This document shows positions 14,864-22,378 of a stretch of 38,032 nt of DNA, piece by piece. Within the stretch, counting starts at the first letter, position 1, and each line of letters starts with the position of its first letter. A model generated the notes under the pieces. It saw only the letters and a program-made list of their open reading frames with translations, was not told the DNA's origin and did no database searches. Location of the stretch: NCBI GenBank assembly GCA_964634615.1, contig CAZWLQ010000007.1, positions 1-38,032 on the forward strand, read 5' to 3'. The DNA comes from EsbW-18 sp964634615 (GTDB lineage: Bacteria > Patescibacteriota > Minisyncoccia > Phycocordibacterales > EsbW-18). The translations under genes and the position numbers were made by a program.

Positions 14864-16105
14864 TCACTTTAGCGTGTTTTCGGTCTCATCGACAATACCT
14901 CTGAGTTCATCCAGAAGCTCTTTGGCGCCGTCTTCTGTTGTTACAGCAAGTTTGCGGTATGTTCCTTTTCCGAAAACCGCTTCTACCGCTTTCGCCAGGC
15001 TAATAGTTTTTTGGTGAATTCGAGCCTCCTCGGCAAGAACATGAAAATCGTGCCCTCTTTTTTCCAGTTCGGCGCGCAGGAATTTCACCAGACGGACGCT
15101 GTCTTCATACCATGAAAAGAAATAGTCTATTGCCACATTCTCTGGATTATCCGGCACTGGTGTGATTTCTTTTATAATCAAACACTCTTCGGGGATATCT
15201 ATATTCTTTGCCGTTTCTTTTATTGTTCTCTTATACCAAGCACCTATCTCCGATGTGTCCAGTAGTGACATGCGGTAACCATGCTCAAATAAAACTGCCA
15301 ACCCTTCTTCAAGGGCAGGACTTGAATGTTTCCGATCTTTTTGCGGAGAACGAGCGGGATTTTCGGAACGCTTTTTAGTATCAAGACTTTCAGTGGGATA
15401 AACAAGACCTGTTCTGCCAAAAGAAAACCTCCATATTCCTTCTTGGTCCTTATCTTTTCTCATTTGTATAATTTGCGCCGCAAGAGAGTGATATTTTTCG
15501 TGAGCGACGTATGACTTGACCTCTATCTCCCAAAGCGCTCTTTGTTCAGGGCCTTCAATTCCCTGCCTCGGCACTTTGATAAATATATAGTCAGGAGAAC
15601 GTTCTCCTCTTATCTCAGGGTTAAGGAGGCTTTTTTTAAGACGAAGGACTGCCTCACCAGCGACATCAAAATAAGCTGACTCATCAAGCTCATCAGCCAT
15701 AAGATCGTCGGGAGTGAACGTTGCTTCGAGATCCTTCGGAACATCGTCAACTCCTAAATCGCCGTAATACTTTTCAAGATAGTTCGACGGCGCATCTAGA
15801 ATTGCGTAGAACTCCTCGTGTGAATATCCTGGAATTTTATAAAGCTTTATGTCTGTTAGTGCTAGAGTAACGGCCAGTCGTGCCTCTCGGAGAGTGTCCA
15901 AAACACCCCTTGCAACATCTGACTCCTCAGTCGGTAAATCTGGAAACCTTTGCCTATCGACAATAAACCTAGCGTAATCAGTTCGTGTTGGAACACCTCC
16001 TGGAAGTTTTTTACGATGTGGAAAACGTTCTTCTGTTCTCGTTTGTAACGATTCGCTAGATTCCGCGGCGGGAGCTTCGAATATCGGCTTGAGTTCAGAT
16101 TCCAT
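14864..16105 (-). CDS. putative HExxH zinc metallopeptidase
   Basis: This 413-aa protein has HEKYH at 202-206 (candidate H202/E203/H206) and, 60 residues on, EEGLAVLFEHGY with E266-E267. HExxH followed by a downstream EEGLA is the arrangement of the QEGLA-motif (DUF1704/MatCA-like) gluzincin peptidases, so I propose a related zinc peptidase. No signal peptide is seen, so it is probably cytosolic. The segment between the two motifs is unusually polar and may be an insert. It is flanked by 25-bp direct repeats derived from the 3' end of the neighbouring ATPase gene, consistent with insertion. Substrate unknown. Confidence 0.6.
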   Translation of the reverse strand: MESELKPIFEAPAAESSESLQTRTEERFPHRKKLPGGVPTRTDYARFIVDRQRFPDLPTEESDVARGVLDTLREARLAVTLALTDIKLYKIPGYSHEEFYAILDAPSNYLEKYYGDLGVDDVPKDLEATFTPDDLMADELDESAYFDVAGEAVLRLKKSLLNPEIRGERSPDYIFIKVPRQGIEGPEQRALWEIEVKSYVAHEKYHSLAAQIIQMRKDKDQEGIWRFSFGRTGLVYPTESLDTKKRSENPARSPQKDRKHSSPALEEGLAVLFEHGYRMSLLDTSEIGAWYKRTIKETAKNIDIPEECLIIKEITPVPDNPENVAIDYFFSWYEDSVRLVKFLRAELEKRGHDFHVLAEEARIHQKTISLAKAVEAVFGKGTYRKLAVTTEDGAKELLDELRGIVDETENTLK

Positions 16106-16151
16106 AGTATTATGCTCTCTGGTGGTGAGGTGACTCTTGCGGAGGTGCTAG

Positions 16152-16176
16152 CAGACCGCTCTCTACGCAGCAAGCG
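16152..16176. repeat. direct repeat, copy B (25 bp)
   Basis: Original-looking copy of the repeat at 14812-14836; it overlaps the last codons and stop of the ATPase gene, 1340 bases away from copy A. Confidence 0.8.
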
Positions 16177-18922
16177 CAGCACCGTATGTTTTTCTAATCT
16201 CTGCTTCGACGTCTGCCTTCGGTCGTCCGTATCGTGCGAACGACATCTGCATCAAACGTTCTGCTGTTTCCCGAGAACCCTCGCTCGGCGGGAGTGTCTC
16301 GAGTGTAAATGGCCGCTCTGGTCGTCCGCCGTTCAACACTTTCAATCCCGCAACCCTGTTATCGATGTTCATCAAATCCTGCGCAGTGAACACCGGCGCA
16401 AATTGCTTCTCTAAATATTCTGCGTCATCGGATCCGATGCGGAATGCGGCAAGGGAGCCAACGTTTCCAAACACCGCGTCCTTAATTTTCTCATCAAGCT
16501 GTTTGATGAACTGGTGCGCGACGGTGAGCGAGAGCTTGTATTTGCGTGCCTCCGAGAGAATTGTTGCGATTGAATCAGTGGTGACGTTTTGGAACTCGTC
16601 GATATAGAGATAGAAGGGCGGCATACCTCTCGTACCAACCGAATCAACACGCGAGAGCGCTGCCATCAAGATTTTGCCGACAATAATCAGACCAAGTAAG
16701 TTCGCATTGATATCGCCCAGTCGTCCTTTTGCAAGGTTGACCAAAAGAATTTTTCGGCCGTCCATTATCTCCCGGAAATCAAAGGTTGATTTTGGCTGCA
16801 CCACAATCGGACGCATGATGTCGTTCGCCAAGAAGACATCGAATTTGCTGGTGATGTACGGCACGATGTTTGCGAGCGCTCCTTCTCCACCCGCCTTTTC
16901 AGCAACGTCTCGCCAGAACTGCACAACCACCGGGTTCTTGCAGCGCGAAAGCTTAAGCGTGCGATAGTCCTTATCCGAGAGCACGCGTGAGACATCGAAG
17001 AGTGTGTTGCCGGTTTCTGGATCCTCAATCACCAACATCGTTGCATTACGGAAGTACTGCTCGAACATCGGACCCATCGATTCCGGCACGCTACCGTAAA
17101 GTTTTTGGAAAATTGAGAAGAGCTCGTTTACCACGAACGTTTTTTGTTCGGGTTTTGTCACATCATACTCGAGCATGTTCAAGGCCATCGGACGCTCGGT
17201 ATTCGATGGATCGAAATAAATCACATCCTGTGCACGCTCTGGGGGAATATTTGCAAGCACTTCGATGATGTCCGTGCCGTGTGGATCAATCATGCACACG
17301 CCCTCTCCATTCTTGATGTCTTGAATAATCATATTCTTCAAGAGCGTTGTCTTACCGGTTCCTGTCTGACCGATGACATAAAGATGGCGCAACCGATCCT
17401 CGGGCGCATAGTGGATTTTTGTTTCAATGCCTCGGTAGCGATTCACACCGAGCACAACACCATCGGTTGGCAAACCGACTGGTGCAGGAGTTCGTGTGGT
17501 GGTTGAACGTTTGAGCTCACGAGACGAATCAACGTTGCCCGACGGAAGATGGAATATGGTTGCGAGCTCGCGGAGGTTCAGTGGCATAACGGCATCATCA
17601 GAAAAAAGTCGGAAGGTGAAGTTATGGACGAGCGATTTCCCTGCAGCACCTTTGATGCGCTTAAACGCGAGTGAGTTCCCTGCGGCCGATTCAAATTGCT
17701 TGAAGGTCGCTTCGAGATCCGCCAAGACACCGAGTGCCCGCGCTTCGGTCTTTGCTGAGACAATAAGACGAATGTTTGCTTCGATAATAGGATGCGCCGC
17801 CTTTGTGGTGACACTTTCGATTGTTCGCTCATCAATCGGTTTTGGCTCATTCTTCTTTTTTTCTTCGTCATCTTTTTTCTTTGACGAGCCCAGGAAATCC
17901 TTGAATCCCTTACCAATATCGCCGAGGATCGATTCTTCTTTGAGCGCCTCTTTTGGCGACATCCCTTTGTGGAGGTTATTGATGGCCTTCGTGAAGTGTT
18001 TGATATAGGAGTCGCCGGTCGGACGAAGCAGAATTTGGAGTGCTGCACCTTCACCAGAAGCAGCGAGCTTTGCGAATGCAGAGAGTGTGATGTTCAGCGG
18101 GTCGTAATCAAAATCGTCGTAGGTCTTGAGCGCGTACGCAGACTCGCGTGCAAGCGTGGCAACAGCGCCCACGGTTGCTCCATCCTCGATGAAAACGTTG
18201 TAGTCGTTTTTCATCTCGGCGAGATGCGCGTGAGGAAATATTGAAAGCACCTGCTTCTCGAAGAGTTCTTGTTTCTCTCGCGGAATCGAGCAATATATCG
18301 TTGCGTGCTCACCCCTTCCTTCAACGGCAAGTTCAAATCCAAAATATGCTTTTTGTTTTTTGTCTCCCAACGCAACACCCGAGAGCCCCGCATAAAGTTG
18401 CTCCATTGATGAAAGAAGTTCCTTCAAGGGCTTCTCGCGATTTTCTTTTTCAGAAAATGGGAGTGTGATTGCAAACAACACCATGTGAAGCGCCTGCCAA
18501 AGCGGACCCGCTTCACTGATGCCGGTCGCTGTGTAACCCTCTTTCAAATATTCGGCGAGAAAGCGGTGGAAGTCGTCTTCGACATGCGGGTTGCCGAGTT
18601 TTTCAACAACCGACAAGGCGTTTTTGATGCCACGTTCTTGGAGAAGTGCCAGAAGTTCGCTCATTTGCGTGTCGTGCTCTTCGGGCGCCAAGTCGAGGAC
18701 CACTGCGTCAATTTCGTGCTTCAACATCTCATGCCCTTTCGCCAGGGTTTTTTCTGGCGCGGTCTTTCGGTATGCGTCAATCACACGGGCAGGTGCGTCC
18801 GGCATCGATTCGCCCTTTTTTGCAATCGAGCTTTCAAGCTCCGCGAGGCGTTCTTTGAGAAATGAAAGTTCCTCGTGCGGTGTGCGCAACTTTGATTCAG
18901 GCGTAACGCTAAAGCGTTCCAT
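16163..18922 (-). CDS. conjugation/T4SS-type ATPase (VirD4/TraG/HerA-like)
   Basis: This ~919-aa protein has a P-loop GQTGTGKTT (from residue ~518), the downstream signature MIDPHGTDIIEVL, Walker B YLYIDEFQN (D ~775) and a motif AHQFIKQLDEKI. This is the DUF87/TraG-TrwB type IV coupling-protein family, hexameric ATPases that move DNA or protein through the membrane. The ~500-residue N-terminal part is divergent, without obvious TM segments, with a Lys/Glu-rich stretch near 335-365. In CPR bacteria such genes often accompany type IV pili or DNA uptake; that role is inference. The ATG at 18922 is preferred to the GTG at 18928. No SD. Confidence 0.88.
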   Translation of the reverse strand: MERFSVTPESKLRTPHEELSFLKERLAELESSIAKKGESMPDAPARVIDAYRKTAPEKTLAKGHEMLKHEIDAVVLDLAPEEHDTQMSELLALLQERGIKNALSVVEKLGNPHVEDDFHRFLAEYLKEGYTATGISEAGPLWQALHMVLFAITLPFSEKENREKPLKELLSSMEQLYAGLSGVALGDKKQKAYFGFELAVEGRGEHATIYCSIPREKQELFEKQVLSIFPHAHLAEMKNDYNVFIEDGATVGAVATLARESAYALKTYDDFDYDPLNITLSAFAKLAASGEGAALQILLRPTGDSYIKHFTKAINNLHKGMSPKEALKEESILGDIGKGFKDFLGSSKKKDDEEKKKNEPKPIDERTIESVTTKAAHPIIEANIRLIVSAKTEARALGVLADLEATFKQFESAAGNSLAFKRIKGAAGKSLVHNFTFRLFSDDAVMPLNLRELATIFHLPSGNVDSSRELKRSTTTRTPAPVGLPTDGVVLGVNRYRGIETKIHYAPEDRLRHLYVIGQTGTGKTTLLKNMIIQDIKNGEGVCMIDPHGTDIIEVLANIPPERAQDVIYFDPSNTERPMALNMLEYDVTKPEQKTFVVNELFSIFQKLYGSVPESMGPMFEQYFRNATMLVIEDPETGNTLFDVSRVLSDKDYRTLKLSRCKNPVVVQFWRDVAEKAGGEGALANIVPYITSKFDVFLANDIMRPIVVQPKSTFDFREIMDGRKILLVNLAKGRLGDINANLLGLIIVGKILMAALSRVDSVGTRGMPPFYLYIDEFQNVTTDSIATILSEARKYKLSLTVAHQFIKQLDEKIKDAVFGNVGSLAAFRIGSDDAEYLEKQFAPVFTAQDLMNIDNRVAGLKVLNGGRPERPFTLETLPPSEGSRETAERLMQMSFARYGRPKADVEAEIRKTYGAALAA

Positions 18923-18933
18923 ATACACTCAAG

Positions 18934-18977
18934 TATATCCAGCGCACACCGTTATACCAAGGTGTGTGCTGGATATA
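18934..18977. promoter_or_regulatory. long intergenic hairpin upstream of the ATPase gene
   Basis: TATATCCAGCGCACACC (18934-18950) and GGTGTGTGCTGGATATA (18961-18977) pair over 17 bp with one G-U and a 10-base loop. There is no T run, so it is not an ordinary terminator. It sits in the 67-base gap and could be a processing site or an operator. Confidence 0.6.
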
Positions 18978-18989
18978 TCGTATGGGATT

Positions 18990-19910
18990 TTAGGAGCGAG
19001 GGTTCTTATCCGCAAAAATCTTTTCGGTCGCGTGCACGCCGAATTGCTCAACGGTTTCATTTCGTCGTAAAAGACCATGTCGTGGTTTGAGTCCGCTTTC
19101 CGCGGCAATCCCTTGCAGGTATTTCTGCACCCTAGACTCGAGAGGTGTTCTTGGTTGCTGTGTCAAAACACGGTTCGCCCCTATTTCACGAAGCGTAAGC
19201 CATTCGGCCACATCCTCGTTAGTTTTACAAAAACGAGCCACTTGCTTGTCCAACTCTTCTGCCAATGAGGCCGCCCCGGCATTTTCGTAGACGAAATCTT
19301 CTGTTTCTTGTATTTCTGGAGACACAACGGAGGAGCCGATTTTCTCTGGGGTGCTTTCCTCGTGAGTCATGCCTGACTCTGTCGGTTCTGGATTATCGCT
19401 CACTACGACAGAAGCATCTTCATTGGCGGGTACAACTTTCTTTTTGGGAAATGTCGCCTTCTTTCGTTTTGTCGTAAGTCTTTTGATACCTTCCTTTAGA
19501 TTTCGCTCAAGTTCTGCTCGATCAACGGGCGAGACCTCTCCTTCAGCATGGAGAGCGTTTGCCGATTGCGTTACTTTTTCGAGCACGTTTCGAAGTGCCT
19601 GTCGTTCTGCTTCGGTGCGAAGCTCGGGAGCAACCGCAAGTTCAGTTGCCTTCTCTGTTATGTACTCTTCGAGGTCTTCTTTGTTTCCTATAATAGCTTC
19701 GGCGACTTCTCTGGCTTCCTCGTGGCGCACAAGATTGCGATGAGAACGACGCTTGGGTTTCTCGTCGCGACCAATCAAGCCGGATTCTGCCGCCTTGATA
19801 AGACCCTCCTTGAGAGCTTCGTCTGATATTTCTCCTCCACCGGTCTCAGGCACTACTGCGCCGTTTTCGAATTCATCTGGAAGATTAAATGCTTCTGCTC
19901 GTCGTCCCAT
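18990..19910 (-). CDS. charged hypothetical protein
   Basis: This 306-aa soluble protein is rich in Glu, Lys and Ala, with no membrane segment or motif that I recognise. The N-terminal half (residues ~25-150) is predicted helical and could be coiled. A Lys/Arg-rich patch (KRLTTKRKKATFPKKK) and a low-complexity acidic linker follow; the last ~90 residues look folded. It lies between map and the conjugation-type ATPase on the same strand and may be a partner of the latter. No SD is seen. Confidence 0.7.
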   Translation of the reverse strand: MGRRAEAFNLPDEFENGAVVPETGGGEISDEALKEGLIKAAESGLIGRDEKPKRRSHRNLVRHEEAREVAEAIIGNKEDLEEYITEKATELAVAPELRTEAERQALRNVLEKVTQSANALHAEGEVSPVDRAELERNLKEGIKRLTTKRKKATFPKKKVVPANEDASVVVSDNPEPTESGMTHEESTPEKIGSSVVSPEIQETEDFVYENAGAASLAEELDKQVARFCKTNEDVAEWLTLREIGANRVLTQQPRTPLESRVQKYLQGIAAESGLKPRHGLLRRNETVEQFGVHATEKIFADKNPRS

Positions 19911-19923
19911 AGTTTTGAAAAAA

Positions 19924-20694
19924 TTAAAGTGTCGTAAGTATCTCGCTCCCGCTCTCTGTTATCACTATTGTATGCTCGAATTGCGCGGTACGCGAGCCGT
20001 CGGCTGTACGGTACGTATAGCCGTCCGGATCAAGCACAATATCGGTACTGCCTTCTGAAATCGTTGGCTCAATCGTAATCACCATGCCCGCAATGAGCTT
20101 ATCGCCCGTACCATGAATGCCCGTATGAAAGATATGTGGCGCTTCGTGTACCTTATTGCCCACACCGTGGCCCCCAAGGTCTTCAACGACACCAAAACTC
20201 GTACCGTGAAGCGAGAGTTCGATTGCCGCACCAATGTCGCCTAGGTGCGCGCCCGCCTTACACACCGCTACCCCCGCATCGCGCGCACGTTCTGCCGCAG
20301 CAATTAAATCAAGTCCTTTCTCATCGACACTCCCAACAGGAACCGTGATACATGCATCAGCGATCATACCGTCGTGGGTCAATCCTGCGTCCAAGCTCAC
20401 AATATCTCCTTCCTGTAGGATATAGTCGCTTTCCGTAGGAATACCGTGCACCGCGGCATCATTTACCGACACGCAGAGTGTTGCCGGAAATCCGCGTTTT
20501 GCTCCGGCGGGTTTGTAGTTAAGAAATGATGGCGTGTCACCAGCATCGCGAATCAGTTTTTCAGCAAGCACATCGAGCTCGCGAACCGATGTGCCCGGAA
20601 GTGCGGCACGACCAACAGTATCAAGCACATGTGCAAGACGTTTGCCTGCAACACGGAGCTTCTCAATCTCATCCGGGGTCTTTATTTTTCCCAT
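19924..20694 (-). CDS. map: methionine aminopeptidase, type I
   Basis: This 256-aa enzyme removes the initiator Met from nascent proteins. Metal ligands are D102 (SLDAG), D113 (IADA), H176 (GGHGVG), E209 (TIEP) and E240 (FEHT); the substrate-binding His is H83 (VHGIP). Length is typical of type Ia without extensions. It begins three bases after the adk stop, preserving the classical secY-adk-map order apart from the genes inserted between secY and adk. Confidence 0.97.
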   Translation of the reverse strand: MGKIKTPDEIEKLRVAGKRLAHVLDTVGRAALPGTSVRELDVLAEKLIRDAGDTPSFLNYKPAGAKRGFPATLCVSVNDAAVHGIPTESDYILQEGDIVSLDAGLTHDGMIADACITVPVGSVDEKGLDLIAAAERARDAGVAVCKAGAHLGDIGAAIELSLHGTSFGVVEDLGGHGVGNKVHEAPHIFHTGIHGTGDKLIAGMVITIEPTISEGSTDIVLDPDGYTYRTADGSRTAQFEHTIVITESGSEILTTL

Positions 20695-20697
20695 GAC

Positions 20698-21282
20698 CTA
20701 AGTGTTCTTGAGTTCTTTGGTAAATGCTTCCTGCACGCGTGTCTCAACGTCTTCAATAGATCCTTCTCCTGGAATTGTTATCAGCGTTCCTTGTTCTCTA
20801 AAAAATGTGAGTGCGGGCTCGGTGTGTTCGGTGTATTCACGCATGCGCTGTGCAAGCGACTCTTCGTTATCATCGGTTCTGTTCTCAATCGTCGCACGCT
20901 TCTTGATGCGCGAACGCATTTCTTCTTCGGTCACATCAAGGAAAAATACGCGATATGGACGCTCAAACCACGTCGCAACTTCACTGAAGAGCTTCGCCTC
21001 TTCACCACGACGAACAGCGCCATCAATAATGATGCCTTCTGATTCCTTGTGTGAAAGAATGTCGCCCAACCAGAGGTGCATCACAAGCCAGTATGGGACA
21101 AGGTCGCCCTGTGTCATCGCCGAGACAATTTTCTCACCCACATGCGCTCGCTCAGTTGCAAGCGAACGGAGTCCGCCACTGGTCTTAAAAAGAGAAAAAC
21201 CCGTCTTTTTGGCGAGCAATTCGGCCTGTGTTCCCTTTCCAGCACCGGGCTTTCCGAGGAAGAGTATGAGAGGGGCGTTCAT
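20698..21282 (-). CDS. adk: adenylate kinase
   Basis: This 194-aa kinase interconverts AMP, ADP and ATP. The P-loop GKPGAGKGT starts at residue 10, and the LID is short without a zinc site (RIKKRATIENRTDD). The usual DGFPR motif reads IDGAVRR, so Phe-Pro is replaced, while its arginine is kept. ATG at 21282 was chosen because the P-loop then sits at the family position. TATACT (21289-21294) ends six bases before the ATG, so the adk-map mRNA is probably leaderless. Its former neighbour secY is now 1.1 kb away. Confidence 0.93.
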   Translation of the reverse strand: MNAPLILFLGKPGAGKGTQAELLAKKTGFSLFKTSGGLRSLATERAHVGEKIVSAMTQGDLVPYWLVMHLWLGDILSHKESEGIIIDGAVRRGEEAKLFSEVATWFERPYRVFFLDVTEEEMRSRIKKRATIENRTDDNEESLAQRMREYTEHTEPALTFFREQGTLITIPGEGSIEDVETRVQEAFTKELKNT

Positions 21283-21288
21283 GGAATG

Positions 21289-21294
21289 AGTATA
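21289..21294 (-). promoter_or_regulatory. -10 box of adk-map
   Basis: TATACT stands six bases before the adk ATG, predicting a leaderless transcript. The -35 region (AAAACA at 17 bases) is weak. Confidence 0.45.
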
Positions 21295-21323
21295 CCACGG
21301 CTTTATGGGGCTGTTTTGAGTAC

Positions 21324-21352
21324 TTGACATATCTGGATAACGGGTGTATAAT
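21324..21352 (+). promoter_or_regulatory. perfect consensus sigma70 promoter
   Basis: TTGACA (21324-21329), a 17-base spacer and TATAAT (21347-21352) match the consensus at every position. It drives the orphan gene at 21421. Confidence 0.9.
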
Positions 21353-21420
21353 GTGTCCAGAAAATCCCGCTACACCTGCTGGAACTAACCAGCAACGTGA
21401 TACCGGGAAATGAGGTGAGT

Positions 21421-21858
21421 ATGTCGAATCGAGACCTGCAAGTGGCCGGATTTGAGGTCTTCCCCGAGCGTAAGTGGAGGGATGGAATCCTCTACTTCGT
21501 GAATGGAATGCTCAGGGACAAACCGGGAGTGACGGATCGTCCGAAGATACATCTCGGGGATCTGACCATTCGGTTGGACCGCGAGAACAACTGCTACTAC
21601 GCCTACGGCGTAGGAGCAGACGGACACCCGCCTCTCGATGATCTTGGGTGGCATGGAGTTGGGTGTAGTCGAGTCGAAGTGGAGCACGGACTCTTGTCGT
21701 TCGTCATGAACAACAGGATCAAGGTGCTCTGGATTGACTTCGATCCCAACTTCGCTGGCGGTGCCGTTGTTGCCCTCTGGAAACAGAAGGAGCGAGGCAC
21801 GTACCGAATCTTCACGCGAGGCATTCCGCGATCGTGTGGAGGACTCGGTCCCGCCTAG
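21421..21858 (+). CDS. orphan hypothetical protein
   Basis: This 145-aa protein matches no family I know. It is soluble, with mixed alpha/beta character and many aromatic residues (FEVFPERKWRDGILYFVNGM, NNCYYAYGVGADG, IKVLWIDFDPNFAGG). ATG at 21421 follows a GAGGTGA SD; an upstream in-frame GTG at 21397 lacks one. Codon use is GC-rich, unlike adk and secY. It has its own consensus promoter and terminator and is antisense to the secY-adk axis, which it interrupts together with the C2HC protein gene. Confidence 0.75.
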   Translation: MSNRDLQVAGFEVFPERKWRDGILYFVNGMLRDKPGVTDRPKIHLGDLTIRLDRENNCYYAYGVGADGHPPLDDLGWHGVGCSRVEVEHGLLSFVMNNRIKVLWIDFDPNFAGGAVVALWKQKERGTYRIFTRGIPRSCGGLGPA

Positions 21859-21894
21859 TACAAGGTTTAACAGCCACCTCCAAGCGCTGCCATC

Positions 21895-21928
21895 GGCTCC
21901 GTCACTTCATTGTGTCGGAGCTTCTTTG
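21895..21928 (+). terminator. terminator of the orphan gene at 21421
   Basis: GGCTCCG...CGGAGC with an inner CAC/GTG pairing, followed by TTCTTT. It starts 37 bases after the stop codon. Confidence 0.7.
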
Positions 21929-21949
21929 CGTCTCACTACCCGCTGTTAT

Positions 21950-21992
21950 AAAAAAGAAGAGCCACCCGAGAGCATGGGTAGCTCTGGGTGGC
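21950..21992 (-). terminator. terminator of the C2HC miniprotein gene
   Basis: GCCACCC (21961-21967) pairs with GGGTGGC (21986-21992) with an inner AGAGC/GCTCT stem. The minus strand continues into a T-rich run (TCTTCTTTTTT). Confidence 0.8.
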
Positions 21993-22035
21993 GGGTTGAT
22001 ACCCTAAAGTTCTTGGTCAGGTGACCGACTCCTCG

Positions 22036-22221
22036 TTACTTCGGGAGACCGAGATCGGAAATCCCGTTTCCTTCAGGATCGCATCTACTCCTGACGTGAT
22101 CCATCATGCTCGCATGGTCGGAAAACTCGCGCTGACAGCACGGACACTTCTCCTTCTGTTGCTCTTGTCCTGAATTCTCTCCTTGAGACGTCTGATCGGT
22201 TTGTTGACCCTGACTGGCCAT
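22036..22221 (-). CDS. C2HC zinc-finger miniprotein
   Basis: This 61-aa protein has a Gln/Ser-rich, probably disordered N-terminus (~25 residues) and one finger C26-x2-C29-x12-H42-x4-C47 (CPCCQREFSDHASMMDHVRSRC), a classical C2HC spacing. It could bind nucleic acid or protein. The ATG at 22221 is preceded by AAGGAGAAGG; the longer frame to 22245 would bury this SD in coding sequence. A TATACT box at 22254-22259 with a weak -35 (TTTCTA, 22277-22282) serves as promoter, and a hairpin terminator follows. Confidence 0.75.
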   Translation of the reverse strand: MASQGQQTDQTSQGENSGQEQQKEKCPCCQREFSDHASMMDHVRSRCDPEGNGISDLGLPK

Positions 22222-22253
22222 CGATCCTTCTCCTTTGGGTGTCATCCGGCGAC

Positions 22254-22282
22254 AGTATATCAGTCCTGTTTTGTGATAGAAA
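22254..22282 (-). promoter_or_regulatory. promoter of the C2HC miniprotein
   Basis: On the minus strand TTTCTA (22277-22282), 17 bases, TATACT (22254-22259). The -35 box overlaps the 3' side of the secY terminator hairpin. Confidence 0.5.
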
Positions 22283-22304
22283 CACCCCGCGTGTCGGGGT
22301 GTTT
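22280..22304 (-). terminator. terminator of the rpsN-to-secY unit
   Basis: AAACACCCC (22280-22288) pairs with GGGGTGTTT (22296-22304) about 75 bases downstream of secY. Confidence 0.75.
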
Positions 22305-22378
22305 TATCCGCGCTTGCCTGCCGGCAGGCAGGTTTATCTGCGGCTTAGTCCGCGTACTGTCCGCGTGTTCCGCGTCTC
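22305..22378. repeat. TCCGCG/TCTGCG repeat with GCCGGC palindrome
   Basis: Words TATCCGCG, TATCTGCGG, GTCCGCG recur around the palindrome TGCCTGCCGGCAGGCA (22315-22330). The same arrangement occurs at 28346-28411. Confidence 0.65.
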
